The notes under the pieces: model-generated | The model's database searches: none | Told to the model about the DNA's origin: nothing | Seen by the model: only the letters and a program-made list of their open reading frames with translations | In this document: positions 1-7,919 of the stretch, one piece after another | Numbering within the stretch: position 1 is the stretch's first letter | How the letters are laid out: the number at the start of each line of letters is the position of its first letter | Assembly: GCF_038396615.1 (NCBI RefSeq) | Contig: NZ_CP121689.1 | Span: forward strand, 756,001-820,000 | Direction: 5' to 3' | Source: Thermatribacter velox | Lineage (GTDB): Bacteria > Atribacterota > Atribacteria > Atribacterales > Thermatribacteraceae | DNA: 64,000 nt | Program-made: the position numbers and the translations under genes

Positions 1-164
1 AGGTCTCTTATCGTAAAGTTCATGCAAATTTGGCCTGCTTCAAAATCATCTATTTTTGCGGGTTGTTTGATTATTAGGGTACGTACTGGGGAGAGGAATT
101 TGCTCAACCAAAGTGCAGTGCTCAGCAAGGCTTTTTTTTGTGTAAAGGTTGGCGAGACAACCAT
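1..164 (-). CDS. Possible 5' part of a minus-strand gene cut by the window edge
   Basis: An open frame of 54 codons starts at an ATG (164-162) and runs leftward off the window without a stop. The translation begins MVVSPTFTQKKALLSTALWL and continues into a mixed hydrophobic/charged stretch. I recognise no family. The start lies about 95 bp from the next gene in divergent orientation, which would be a normal layout, but no ribosome binding site is convincing: AAAGGG lies about 17 nt upstream. A chance open frame of this length is not rare, and the opposite strand is also open here (23-169). Treat as tentative. Confidence 0.3.
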   Translation of the reverse strand, partial: MVVSPTFTQKKALLSTALWLSKFLSPVRTLIIKQPAKIDDFEAGQICMNFTIRD

Positions 165-198
165 ATAATAATTATGCATATCCCTTTATGAGAGAGAC

Positions 199-227
199 TT
201 GCCAACATTTTTTTAAACGGGTATATT
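199..227 (+). promoter_or_regulatory. Sigma70-type promoter for the membrane protein gene
   Basis: TTGCCA (199-204), a 17-nt spacer and TATATT (222-227) match the housekeeping consensus well and predict a leader of about 25 nt. The -35 box overlaps the right arm of a dyad, GTTGGCGAG (148-156) against CTTGCCAAC (198-206), which could be an operator. A second TATAAT at 164-169 has only a weak -35 element. Confidence 0.5.
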
Positions 228-258
228 AAGTATATCACAACTTGATGGAGAAACAGAC

Positions 259-933
259 ATGTTGAACTTTGATTTCTGGACGGAGACCAAAAGAAGTGCA
301 CGCTTTGTTGCCAAGAATCCTACTTTATGGATAGTTTCTTTGTTGCCGGCCCTGCCTTTTGTGGCGGCAAGTCTTGTCGCGGCAAGAGGTAGCGTGGGTT
401 GGTGGTTTTTCGGATTATATCGCTTGGGACTTGGTTTTGGCCTGTTTTTGCTTGGCAGCGTGTTATCTATATTGGTGGCTGCTCTAATTATGATTGCTGC
501 CTGGGATTATAGTTATCGTTCGATTGTCGATTTATGGAGAGCTTTCAGAATGATTGGTGATCGCTTTCTGGAAATTTTGATTACCGCTTTAATTATCAGT
601 TTTGTGGTAGGCTTTTTCTCAGTGTTTTTTATTTTTCCGGGTCTTTTCTTTGCTTTTTTGCTGCTTTTTGTTTTACCAGAGGTAATTATTGATGGCCGAG
701 ATCCCTTTTCTGCTTTGCAGGCCAGTTTTCATTTGGTGCTCGAACACCTGGGTGAATGTTTCGCTTTTTTCGTGGGTTTATTATTTTTCGCTTTGGTTGG
801 TTTGCTTTTGGGTTGGGTTTTTAGCTTTGTGCCTATAGCTGGAGTTATACTGGGAGTTTTAATCATTGCTGCTCTTTTGCCTTTCCTGACCACGCTTTTG
901 ACCCGTTTTTATCTTTCGCTAACCCGCTACTGA
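259..933 (+). CDS. Integral membrane protein of unknown function
   Basis: The protein has 224 residues and is almost wholly hydrophobic. After a short charged N-terminus (WTETKRSARFVAKNP) about five to six membrane segments follow, at roughly residues 22-42, 55-82, 108-140, 168-195 and 195-220. The pattern resembles the broad class of small polytopic proteins with a charged 'xxFRxxxxNPxL' start, sometimes annotated as glycerophosphodiester phosphodiesterase membrane-domain-like, but I cannot name a family with confidence. GGAG lies 10 nt before the ATG. The gene ends 15 bp from the convergent MBL hydrolase gene, and no terminator is visible between them. Confidence 0.75.
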   Translation: MLNFDFWTETKRSARFVAKNPTLWIVSLLPALPFVAASLVAARGSVGWWFFGLYRLGLGFGLFLLGSVLSILVAALIMIAAWDYSYRSIVDLWRAFRMIGDRFLEILITALIISFVVGFFSVFFIFPGLFFAFLLLFVLPEVIIDGRDPFSALQASFHLVLEHLGECFAFFVGLLFFALVGLLLGWVFSFVPIAGVILGVLIIAALLPFLTTLLTRFYLSLTRY

Positions 934-948
934 AAAGCACCTATGTAG

Positions 949-1755
949 TCATGTAGTGTGTTGCACAGAATTTTTGAAAATGCTTTCGAGGTCGAGTTGC
1001 ATTCCATCTCGTGCTGCAACGACCTGGATACCAGTCTTCTGGCTTATTTCTTCTGCTATCTTCCAGGGTTTATTAAGGATTACCTGCATACCGAAGTGAG
1101 TGATAACGGCCATTTTGGGTTTAATGGCCTTAACAAGTTTTTCTACATCATCAGCATTGAGGTGCATTACTGCATTTGCGTTGTCTGGTTTAGTTCTTAC
1201 CATGTTGATGATCAGTAGGTCGCTTTTTTGATATGCCTCCTGAAGTTTTGGATTGTATAGAGTATCTGTAATAAAAGAAACCGTAAGGTTATCCTTGAGG
1301 TAGAATTTAAATCCGTAAGTTTCTACCGGGTGCCAGTGCCGACAGGGGGTGGCAAAACGTAAGTTCCCGATGCTATATTCTTTTCCCTCTTCAAGTAGCA
1401 CAATTTCCTGAAGCATGGGAGTCAAATAGCTAAAAAGCACTTTTTCTTCCTCGAGAGCGTCTTTGGGAAGGAAAACCATGCCTCTTTTCTTCGTGTTACC
1501 CTCGGTCATTGATTCGACCATGATATTCAGGTCGTTCGCATGGTCTATGTGACGGTGTGAAAGGAGTATTGCTGAAAGCTTCCATGGTTCAAGCTTAGGT
1601 TTACTGGTCAGGGCTTTGACCAACGCTCCTGGTCCAGGGTCTATAAAGAAAGCAAGCTTATCGTGCTGGAACCATATGCCACCCGAAGCCCGGATTTGCT
1701 TAGAAACCACTATTCTTGCTCCAGCAGTTCCCAGAAATTTTATGAAGGTTCCCAT
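949..1755 (-). CDS. MBL-fold metallo-hydrolase
   Basis: A 268-residue metallo-beta-lactamase-fold protein. The N-terminus IKFLGTAGAR is the usual first strand. The metal motif HxHxDH appears as SHRHIDHAND near residue 67. A later HWHP near residue 140, the D of FITDTLYN (about 164) and VITHFG (about 218) supply the distal ligands. This layout is that of the RNase Z / phosphonate PhnP-like branch, which hydrolyses phosphodiesters or similar esters; the substrate cannot be read from sequence. The gene stands alone on the minus strand, convergent with the membrane protein and divergent from the THEP1 gene. Its promoter ends only 8 nt before the ATG, so the mRNA may be leaderless. Confidence 0.85.
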   Translation of the reverse strand: MGTFIKFLGTAGARIVVSKQIRASGGIWFQHDKLAFFIDPGPGALVKALTSKPKLEPWKLSAILLSHRHIDHANDLNIMVESMTEGNTKKRGMVFLPKDALEEEKVLFSYLTPMLQEIVLLEEGKEYSIGNLRFATPCRHWHPVETYGFKFYLKDNLTVSFITDTLYNPKLQEAYQKSDLLIINMVRTKPDNANAVMHLNADDVEKLVKAIKPKMAVITHFGMQVILNKPWKIAEEISQKTGIQVVAARDGMQLDLESIFKNSVQHTT

Positions 1756-1763
1756 TTGCCAAA

Positions 1764-1792
1764 AAATTAACGGAATATTTGTAAAAAGTCAA
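1764..1792 (-). promoter_or_regulatory. Promoter of the MBL hydrolase gene, predicting a leaderless mRNA
   Basis: On the minus strand TTGACT (1792-1787), 17 nt and TAATTT (1769-1764) form a good sigma70-type promoter. The ATG begins at 1755, eight bases after the -10 box, so transcription would start at or within about two bases of the start codon. No Shine-Dalgarno sequence is available. Confidence 0.5.
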
Positions 1793-1875
1793 CTTTGGCT
1801 TTTTGCGTTCTGGTTTTCAAGAATTGCTTCATGAAGGGAGTTGGTGGAAAATACTAAGGAGGTGGTTTTCTAGTT

Positions 1876-2433
1876 GTGAAGCTAAAAGCGAGGGATAAAA
1901 CTTTGAATAAGATCCTTGTTTTGGGAAAGCCGGGAAGTGGCAAAACTACTTTGGTAAAAAGGATTAGCAGTACTTTTCCAGGGGTCTTTACAGGTTTTTT
2001 TACTGAAGAGGTGAGAAGGGGTGGAAGAAGGATAGGCTTTTCTGTGGAGACGTTGGCCGGGGAAAAAGGAACTCTCGCTTCTCAGGATTTGTCTTCCCGG
2101 TTTTACGTGGGGCGCTACCGCGTTGATTTGGAAAGCTTTGAGCGCGTAGCCCTTCCTGTTCTTGAGAAAGCGCTAAAAGAAGGTAAGCCCTGCCTGGTCG
2201 ATGAGGTGGGAAAGATGGAGCTTTTTTCTATCTCTTTTCGAGAGCTTATTCTTGCGCTCTGGGATTCTCCACAACTGGTTTTGGCAACTTCGCGTTTCCC
2301 AATCCTTACTTGGGTTGAGAAAAACTTGATTTTTGAGAAACAACCTCTGACAATCTACCTTTCAAAAGAGAACCGCGAACAGTGTTATTTGACTCTGAAG
2401 GAGCGGTTGAGACACTGGTTATTCAATCCTTGA
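1876..2433 (+). CDS. Nucleoside-triphosphatase, THEP1 family
   Basis: The 185-residue protein matches the THEP1/NTPase (DUF265) family of small P-loop NTPases, which hydrolyse ATP, GTP and other NTPs in vitro; the in vivo role is unsettled. Walker A is GKPGSGKT near residue 17, followed by the family-typical TGFFTEEVR and the GRYRVD stretch. The Walker B-like DEVGKME lies near residue 112. The length fits the family (about 175-190). The GTG start is chosen because AAGGAGGTGG ends 10 nt upstream. The last 11 bp overlap the 3' end of the HD-GYP gene on the other strand. Confidence 0.85.
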   Translation: MKLKARDKTLNKILVLGKPGSGKTTLVKRISSTFPGVFTGFFTEEVRRGGRRIGFSVETLAGEKGTLASQDLSSRFYVGRYRVDLESFERVALPVLEKALKEGKPCLVDEVGKMELFSISFRELILALWDSPQLVLATSRFPILTWVEKNLIFEKQPLTIYLSKENREQCYLTLKERLRHWLFNP

Positions 2434-3535
2434 GTCTGATTTTGCTTTTGGAGAGGAGTTCTTCGGTAATGGTTAAGGTAGTAATTCTGGCAAGATCCAC
2501 TTCTTCAGCAAGCTGGGGTTTTCCTTGTTCATCTTCGACTTTTATTCGTACTTTTGGTCGGAAAGGCAAGACGGGGTTGAGCTCTGAAACTATTGCTTCT
2601 CTTCCATCAGAAAGCTTTACCAAATCTCCTACCTGATAGGGGGAGATGTGGCGTATAAATGTTTCCACCACTTCCATGTTTAACTTATAGCCCGCATTAC
2701 CCATGAGATACTCCACGACTTCGCCAATAGGTAATCCTTTTCGATAGGGTCGGTCAGAAGTCAATGCTTCGTAAATGTCCGCTACGGTAGTTATTTGGGA
2801 AAGAAAGTCGGTTTCCTTGCTACCAAGACCAAGGGGGTAACCGCTCCCGTCTATTTTTTCATGGTGCTGGAGTGCAATTAGTTGTGACTTGCTGCTATTC
2901 AAGCTGGTTTGTTCTTCGAGAATCTTTTTGGCGTCAATGGGGTGCCTTTTAACTACTGAGAGTTCTTTTTCGTCGAGTTTTTTGGGTTTATGCAGTATCT
3001 CAACGGGTATTTTCAGCTTGCCCAGGTCATGTAACAGCGCTCCCAGACCTAAGATAAGGAGTTCCTGCCTGGAAAGATTTAAGAATTTACCGATGAAGAG
3101 CGATATGACGGCCACGTTAAGAGAGTGAGTAAAGGCGAAATCGTCATACTTTTTGAGCTGAATGATTGGTACAACCAATCCTGGGTTAAGCTCCACTGCC
3201 TGGATCAGGTTTTTGGTATCTTTTTCGAGCGCGTCCAGACTTACTGTTTTACCCTGAGCCAGGTCTTCAAGGGTACTCTGGAGATCTTCAAGTGTTTCTT
3301 GTTTGAGTTGCAGAGGAACATCTTCTTTGGCGACCACAGACTCTTCTTCCATGACTTCCGCAATTACGAAGGAACGATTCAACTCATACAGAGATTGCAA
3401 AACTGATCTGGTTAACCGGCTTCCAGCTTTGACGAGGACTCTTCCCTTCTGATCAATAATGGAATAGGGAAGCACCGAGTTTTCTTCGAGGTCTTTTAGG
3501 GGCACCAGGATTTTGCGAATTCGCTTTTTTGCCAT
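2423..3535 (-). CDS. HD-GYP domain protein (cyclic di-GMP phosphodiesterase-like)
   Basis: A 370-residue protein with a variable N-terminal region of about 120 residues, an HD-GYP domain (about 120-310) and a small beta-rich C-terminal domain (GDLVKLSDGREAIV onward). HD is seen in LLHDLGKLKIP and the GYP signature in HHEKIDGSGYPLGL. HD-GYP proteins degrade cyclic di-GMP using a bi- or trinuclear metal site, so this is a likely soluble signalling phosphodiesterase. The frame stays open 60 codons upstream to 3715, but that part is Lys/Thr-rich and reads like non-coding DNA; the start at MAKKRIRK fits the family better. The nearest AAGGAG lies about 20 nt from this ATG, so the start is not certain. 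Confidence 0.8.
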   Translation of the reverse strand: MAKKRIRKILVPLKDLEENSVLPYSIIDQKGRVLVKAGSRLTRSVLQSLYELNRSFVIAEVMEEESVVAKEDVPLQLKQETLEDLQSTLEDLAQGKTVSLDALEKDTKNLIQAVELNPGLVVPIIQLKKYDDFAFTHSLNVAVISLFIGKFLNLSRQELLILGLGALLHDLGKLKIPVEILHKPKKLDEKELSVVKRHPIDAKKILEEQTSLNSSKSQLIALQHHEKIDGSGYPLGLGSKETDFLSQITTVADIYEALTSDRPYRKGLPIGEVVEYLMGNAGYKLNMEVVETFIRHISPYQVGDLVKLSDGREAIVSELNPVLPFRPKVRIKVEDEQGKPQLAEEVDLARITTLTITEELLSKSKIRLKD

Positions 3536-3734
3536 GGTTTTAGTTTCGGGTGCAGTCTCCTTTTTAGTACTTAGTTTTATTAATTTTAACGTAACTTTGT
3601 GTTTTTTGTTCCTTCTTTTTGATGACTCGGGATTTTTGCAAAGTAAGAAATCAGAGTTTGTGGTGTCATTCCAAATTGGGGCTTGAACGGGTTGTGGTTT
3701 TGCAAGGGGACTCACAACTTTTTGGGGTCAGAGG

Positions 3735-3763
3735 TTGTTTAATGGTTGGATTTATGTTAGAAT
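3735..3763 (+). promoter_or_regulatory. Promoter of a short transcript upstream of gdh
   Basis: TTGTTT (3735-3740), exactly 17 nt, and TAGAAT (3758-3763) make a plausible sigma70 promoter. The predicted start near 3770 lies only about 65 nt before a strong terminator, with no gene between them. It therefore drives either a small RNA or an attenuated leader. Confidence 0.5.
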
Positions 3764-3769
3764 TCTCCC

Positions 3770-3836
3770 GACACCAAAGGTGGTGTTTTGGGAACAAAGG
3801 CGTTCCCCACAATAGTTGGGGAACGCCTTTTGTTTT
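3770..3836 (+). ncRNA. Candidate small RNA of two hairpins, or an attenuated leader of gdh
   Basis: Between the promoter at 3735-3763 and the terminator T-run lies a predicted transcript of about 66 nt. It folds into a 5' hairpin (ACACCA/TGGTGT closing an AAGG tetraloop) and a 13-bp terminator stem. No gene on the plus strand ends nearby: the HD-GYP gene runs away on the other strand, so the terminator does not serve an upstream gene. It is either an independent RNA or a leader that ends transcription about 215 nt before gdh. I match no known RNA family. The rest of this gene-free stretch (3536-3734 and 3837-4050) holds the presumed promoter regions of the HD-GYP gene and gdh. Confidence 0.4.
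3796..3836 (+). terminator. Rho-independent terminator upstream of gdh
   Basis: A perfect 13-bp stem, AAAGGCGTTCCCC (3796-3808) against GGGGAACGCCTTT (3818-3830), with a 9-nt loop and a following TGTTTT. The stem ends share AAAGGCGTT/AACGCCTTT with the terminator after gdh. Confidence 0.8.
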
Positions 3837-3858
3837 ATAAGACACTCGATGAAGGAGG

Positions 3859-3888
3859 TTGACAAAGATAACCTACAGTAAACTTAAT
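3859..3888 (+). promoter_or_regulatory. Weak candidate promoter for gdh
   Basis: A perfect TTGACA (3859-3864) is followed after 18 nt by CTTAAT (3883-3888). The -10 element is poor. A second TTGACA at 3904-3909 has no -10 box at proper spacing. The true gdh promoter may lie elsewhere in 3840-4030. Confidence 0.25.
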
Positions 3889-4050
3889 GCTTCGATCTCC
3901 TGTTTGACAGTAACTTAGTAGGCAAATTGAGCGATAGGATCTTAGGGACGGGAGACGGACTCTTCTTGAAGCTCTAAAACTTAAAAGGAGTTTTTGTCTT
4001 TGTTTAACTTTATGTCATAAACCATAAATTATTCGTAGGAGGTAAGGAAA

Positions 4051-5298
4051 ATGACAAAGCTTAACCCATTTGAAATTGCACAAAAGCAATTGGATAAATG
4101 CGCAGAGATTCTAAAGTTAGATTCTAACGCACATGCGTTGCTTCGAGTTCCAATGCGAGAGCTTCACGTATCACTGCCGGTTCGTATGGATGATGGTTCT
4201 ATCAAAGTATTTCAAGGATTCAGGGTGCAGTACAATGATGCAAAAGGGCCAACAAAGGGAGGAATTCGATTTCATCCTGATGAAACAATCGATACTGTGC
4301 GGGCATTGGCGGCTTGGATGACATGGAAGTGTGCCCTCTTGGACTTGCCTCTGGGAGGAGCAAAAGGTGGAGTTATTTGTAATCCAAAGGAGATGTCTCA
4401 GGGCGAATTAGAACGCTTAAGTCGTGCATATATACGAGCGATATATCAGTTCGTCGGTCCAGATAAAGACGTTCCAGCGCCTGATGTTTATACCAATCCT
4501 CAAATAATGGCCTGGATGATGGATGAGTATTCAAAAATTGCAGGCAAGAATCAGTTTGGCGTTATCACTGGTAAGCCACTCAGTCTTGGGGGTTCTGCTG
4601 GACGTAATGATGCAACAGCACGGGGAGGAATCTATGCAATCCGTGAAGCTGCCAGAGAATGTGGTGTAGACCTTGAGAAGGCTACGGTTGCCATACAAGG
4701 TTATGGAAATGCAGGATATTATGCAGCATGTTTGGCAAAATCTCTTTTAGGTTGCAAAATAGTTGCTGTTAGTGATAGCAAAGGGGGCATATTCGCGAAG
4801 GAAGGACTTGACCCAGATGCAGTTAATGAACATAAAGCTAAAACAGGGTCGGTGATTAATTTCCCAAATACTAAGGCCATTTCTAATGAAGATCTTTTGG
4901 AGCTTGAAGTGGATATACTTATTCCTGCAGCGTTAGAAAATGTTATTACAGATAAGAACGCTCCGAACATTAAAGCTAAGATTGTCGCTGAATTGGCGAA
5001 TGGGCCAACTACACCAGAAGCGGATGAAATTCTGTATAAAAATGGTGTTCACGTGATACCTGATTTCTTGTGCAACGCTGGCGGAGTAACAGTTTCATAT
5101 TTTGAGATGGTGCAAAACTTTTATATGTACTACTGGGACGAAAAGGAAGTCCACGAACGTTTAGAGAAGAAAATGACTCTCGCTTATCATTCAGTACTAA
5201 ATGCATCCAAAAAATACAACATAAATATGCGGCAGGCTGCTTATGTTGTGGCTGTTGAACGTGTGGTTGAAGCAATGAAACTTCGTGGTTGGTTATAG
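4051..5298 (+). CDS. gdh: Glutamate dehydrogenase
   Basis: A 415-residue Glu/Leu/Phe/Val dehydrogenase of the hexameric small-subunit type, interconverting glutamate with 2-oxoglutarate plus ammonia. The substrate domain holds [11 protein letters not shown] and the catalytic-Lys motif PLGGAKGG (about 105). The proton-relay Asp is in VPAPDVYTN, and the Rossmann motif is AIQGYGNAG (about 212). C-terminal [15 protein letters not shown] is typical. The length matches the family, and AGGAGG lies 9 nt before the ATG. Base and codon choice look different from the neighbours (many GCA, CCA and GGA codons), and the gene is bracketed by two look-alike terminators. I infer it may be a later insertion, next to a decayed glnA. 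NAD versus NADP preference is not readable by eye. Confidence 0.95.
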   Translation: MTKLNPFEIAQKQLDKCAEILKLDSNAHALLRVPMRELHVSLPVRMDDGSIKVFQGFRVQYNDAKGPTKGGIRFHPDETIDTVRALAAWMTWKCALLDLPLGGAKGGVICNPKEMSQGELERLSRAYIRAIYQFVGPDKDVPAPDVYTNPQIMAWMMDEYSKIAGKNQFGVITGKPLSLGGSAGRNDATARGGIYAIREAARECGVDLEKATVAIQGYGNAGYYAACLAKSLLGCKIVAVSDSKGGIFAKEGLDPDAVNEHKAKTGSVINFPNTKAISNEDLLELEVDILIPAALENVITDKNAPNIKAKIVAELANGPTTPEADEILYKNGVHVIPDFLCNAGGVTVSYFEMVQNFYMYYWDEKEVHERLEKKMTLAYHSVLNASKKYNINMRQAAYVVAVERVVEAMKLRGWL

Positions 5299-5488
5299 AA
5301 TTGTTTTTTCACGGCGTGGAGATAAAAACGACAGATTCATCTTAAAAATATTTAAAGTAAGGGGATATTTGGGTTGGCTTAGGTCGAGATCGAAAAGGAA
5401 AATAGAGAAAATTTTAAAAGTCAATTTAAGTTGTTCCTCATTAGTCCGTTAGGTAAGACAACCCAATAGTGGACTGCCATAGAAAAAC

Positions 5489-5538
5489 AAAAAGGCGTTT
5501 TACTTCAAAAACGGAGTAAAACGCCTTTTTGTTTGTTG
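5489..5538 (+). terminator. Bidirectional terminator between gdh and glnA
   Basis: A perfect 16-bp stem, AAAAAGGCGTTTTACT (5489-5504) against AGTAAAACGCCTTTTT (5515-5530), with a 10-nt loop. T-rich tracts lie on both sides (GTTTGTTG downstream; TTTTTCT when read on the minus strand). It ends gdh transcription. Because it lies only about 20-30 nt before the glnA start, it may also act as an attenuator for glnA if a promoter lies in 5300-5480. Confidence 0.8.
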
Positions 5539-5558
5539 AGAGGCAGGTAAAATCCAAG

Positions 5559-6812
5559 GTGTCGTGCAACTTTAAAACTAAGGAAGAGGTTTGGGAATTT
5601 TGCAAGGAAAACCGGGTGAAGTTTATAAGATTGTGGTTTACAGACGTTTTGGGTAATCTAAAGAGCTTCGCTATACCTATCGAGGAGCTGGAAAATGCCC
5701 TAAATGAAGGAATGGGGTTTGATGGCTCCTCGATTAAAGGCTTTGCCCGCATTGATGAAAGTGACATGATAGCCATGCCAGGCCTTTCAACTTTTCAGCT
5801 TTTGCCCTGAAGGTTCCTTAAGAAGAACTTGCAGGAGCTTGCCAGAAAGGGTTTTGTCTTTTATGTGGGTCCAGAGCTGGAGTTTTTCTATTTCAAAAGT
5901 GAAAAAGAGCCTATTCCCCTGGATAAGGGTGGGTATTTTGATTTGACTACCCTTGATGCTGCTTCCGATTTGCGAAGGGATACCATAAGAACTCTTGAAG
6001 AAATGGGGATCAGGGTAGAATACAGCCATCACGAGGTAGCTCCTTCGCAGCATGAAATCGACTTGCGTTATGCTGACGCTTTGACCATGGCAGACCAGGT
6101 TATGACCTATCGTATTGTTGTCAAGGAAATTGCTCAATTGTATGGGGTATACGCTACTTTTATGCCCAAACCCTTGTTTGGAGAGAACGGTTCCGGTATG
6201 CACACCCATCAATCGCTTTTTAAAGATGGTAAAAATGCCTTCTTTGATGCTCAAGATCCTTATTTTTTGTCGGATATCGCCAAAAAGTACATTGCCGGCA
6301 TTTTGCGTCATGCTAAAGAAATTGCTTTGGTTACCAACCAATGGGTTAATTCCTACAAACGATTGGTACCCGGGTATGAAGCTCCTGTTTATATTTGTTG
6401 GGCCAGACGTAACCGTTCTGCCTTGGTACGAGTGCCCATGTATAAACCAGGGAGAGAACAGGCCACTCGTATTGAGGTAAGAAATCCGGACCCTGCCTGT
6501 AATCCTTATCTTGCTTTTTCGGCAATGCTTGCTGCAGGTATGGCGGGAATTGAAGGTAACTATGAACTTCCAGAGCCCATTGAGCGTGACGTGTATCATA
6601 TGACACCCGAAGAAAGGAAAGCCCTGGGAATCGACTCTTTACCCGGCAATCTGAAAGAAGCAATTGACTATGCTTCAGAAAGCGAGTTGCTTAGAAAGGC
6701 GCTTGGAGAGCATGTTTTTAATTATCTCATTCAGAGCAAAATCATAGAATGGGACGAATATCGAACCATTGTTCATCCCTACGAAATTGAAAAGTACTTG
6801 CCAATCCTTTAG
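5559..6812 (+). pseudogene. glnA: Glutamine synthetase type I, interrupted by TGA and an internal deletion
   Basis: The first 83 codons (GTG start 5559, AGAGGCAGG 12 nt upstream) encode the N-terminal beta-grasp domain of GlnA, including RLWFTDVLG and the ammonium/latch motif MGFDGSSIKGF. At 5808-5810 an in-frame TGA follows FQLLP, where relatives have Trp (LLPW). After the TGA the same frame continues through FLKKNLQELARKGFVFYVGPELEFF to a normal C-terminus with HHEVAPSQHEID, NGSGMHTHQS and NPDPACNPYLAF. Compared with type I enzymes of about 440 residues, roughly 25-30 codons are missing at the junction (the segment ending in GDPR). Reading frame and active-site motifs are otherwise intact, so the damage is recent or an assembly error. 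The gene sits 12 bp before the glutamate synthase operon, as in a GS-GOGAT unit. Confidence 0.85.
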
Positions 6813-6824
6813 GGGGTTCTTTCT

Positions 6825-7919
6825 ATGAAAGAGGTTTGTCGGGTTCCTTCTGGTTGTGCAGTAGTAGGAATCCTGAATCGGGATGGAAAATTGATTGATG
6901 GAGAAGCAATCATAAAATCTATTGCAGTAATGCATGAACGTTCCAATGGATTGGGTGGGGGATTTGCCGCTTACGGTATTTATCCCCAGTATGCAGAACT
7001 TTACGCTTTTCATGTTCTTTATGACAACCGGAACCGCAGGGGGGATGTGGAAAACCTCCTGCGGGAGGTTTTTGTTATAGAACATCAGGAATCTATACCC
7101 TTACGAGAAATAAAAGAAATAACTGATTATCCTTATTTTGAGCGCTATTTTTTACGCTTTCGGGGCAATTCTTCTTCTGAAGAAGACGAAGTGGTTAAAG
7201 TAGTCATGAAGATCAACGCCGGTATAGACGGCGCTTATGTAATTTCCAGTGGCAAAAACATGGGCATTTTTAAAGGTGTGGGTTATCCCGAGGATGTTGG
7301 ACGACTTTTCCGGCTTGAAGAGTACAAGGGGTATTGCTGGATTGCCCATGGTCGCTTTCCCACCAATAGCGTAGGCTGGTGGGGTGGCGCTCATCCCTTT
7401 GGCTTACTTTCCTGGTCGGTAGTTCATAATGGAGAAATCTCTTCATACGGCATCAATCGTCGCTATCTGCAAAATTTTGGTTATTATTGTAATCTCCAGA
7501 CGGATACCGAGGTCATAGCTTACCTGGTGGATCTTTTTGTAAGAAAACAGGGTGTTCCAATGTCGTACCTTGGTGCCATTTTTGCTAGTCCCTTCTGGGT
7601 GCAGATAGAACGCATGGAAGAACCTCAGAAAAGCTTTTATCGCGCTATGAGAATCAATTTTGGTGGGGCTCTTTTGAACGGTCCTTTCAGCATTATCGTG
7701 GGTTTTGATGGGGGAATGTTTGGGATGGTGGACCGAATCAAGCTACGCCCCATGGTTGCTGCTTGGAAGGGTGCTACTTTTTATCTTTCCAGCGAAGAGT
7801 GTGCTATCAGGGAAATCCAGCCTGATCTGGATCTGGTGGTACCCTTGCGAGCTGGAGAGGTTATTCTTGGTAAGGTGGGTGAAGAATCGTTATATGGCCA
7901 AAAGCTTGCTGTTTCCTGA
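6825..7919 (+). CDS. Glutamate synthase, glutamine amidotransferase (class II) subunit
   Basis: A 364-residue Ntn-type amidotransferase that would release ammonia from glutamine for glutamate synthesis. PSGCAVVGIL near residue 8-17 places the nucleophile at Cys11, so a ten-residue propeptide must be removed, as in archaeal-type split enzymes. Further family motifs are RFPTNSVGWWGGAHPF, VVHNGEISSYG and QTDTEVIAYL. In most bacteria this domain is the N-terminus of a large GltB; here it is a separate protein. It follows glnA by 12 bp and overlaps the next gene by 26 bp. Confidence 0.9.
   Translation: MKEVCRVPSGCAVVGILNRDGKLIDGEAIIKSIAVMHERSNGLGGGFAAYGIYPQYAELYAFHVLYDNRNRRGDVENLLREVFVIEHQESIPLREIKEITDYPYFERYFLRFRGNSSSEEDEVVKVVMKINAGIDGAYVISSGKNMGIFKGVGYPEDVGRLFRLEEYKGYCWIAHGRFPTNSVGWWGGAHPFGLLSWSVVHNGEISSYGINRRYLQNFGYYCNLQTDTEVIAYLVDLFVRKQGVPMSYLGAIFASPFWVQIERMEEPQKSFYRAMRINFGGALLNGPFSIIVGFDGGMFGMVDRIKLRPMVAAWKGATFYLSSEECAIREIQPDLDLVVPLRAGEVILGKVGEESLYGQKLAVS

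Noticed and set aside
23-169. A 48-codon plus-strand frame at the left edge
   Set aside because: No ribosome binding site, no recognisable sequence, and it competes with a more protein-like frame on the other strand.
3619-3840. A 73-codon frame over the pre-gdh terminator as a leader-peptide gene
   Set aside because: It has no ribosome binding site, covers the terminator itself and shows no run of regulatory codons; composition looks non-coding.
5299-5558. Glutamine riboswitch before glnA
   Set aside because: Apart from the terminator hairpin I could not match the conserved features of the glnA motif; the leader is not convincing.
5808-5810. Reading TGA as Trp or selenocysteine in glnA
   Set aside because: Many genes in the window end with TGA and no other has an internal one. 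No SECIS-like stem is evident, and about 25-30 codons are missing at the same place, which recoding would not explain.
7705-7893. N-terminal extension of the FMN synthase subunit
   Set aside because: It lies inside the amidotransferase gene in another frame and is Trp-rich nonsense; the ATG at 7894 starts the family-typical ferredoxin domain.
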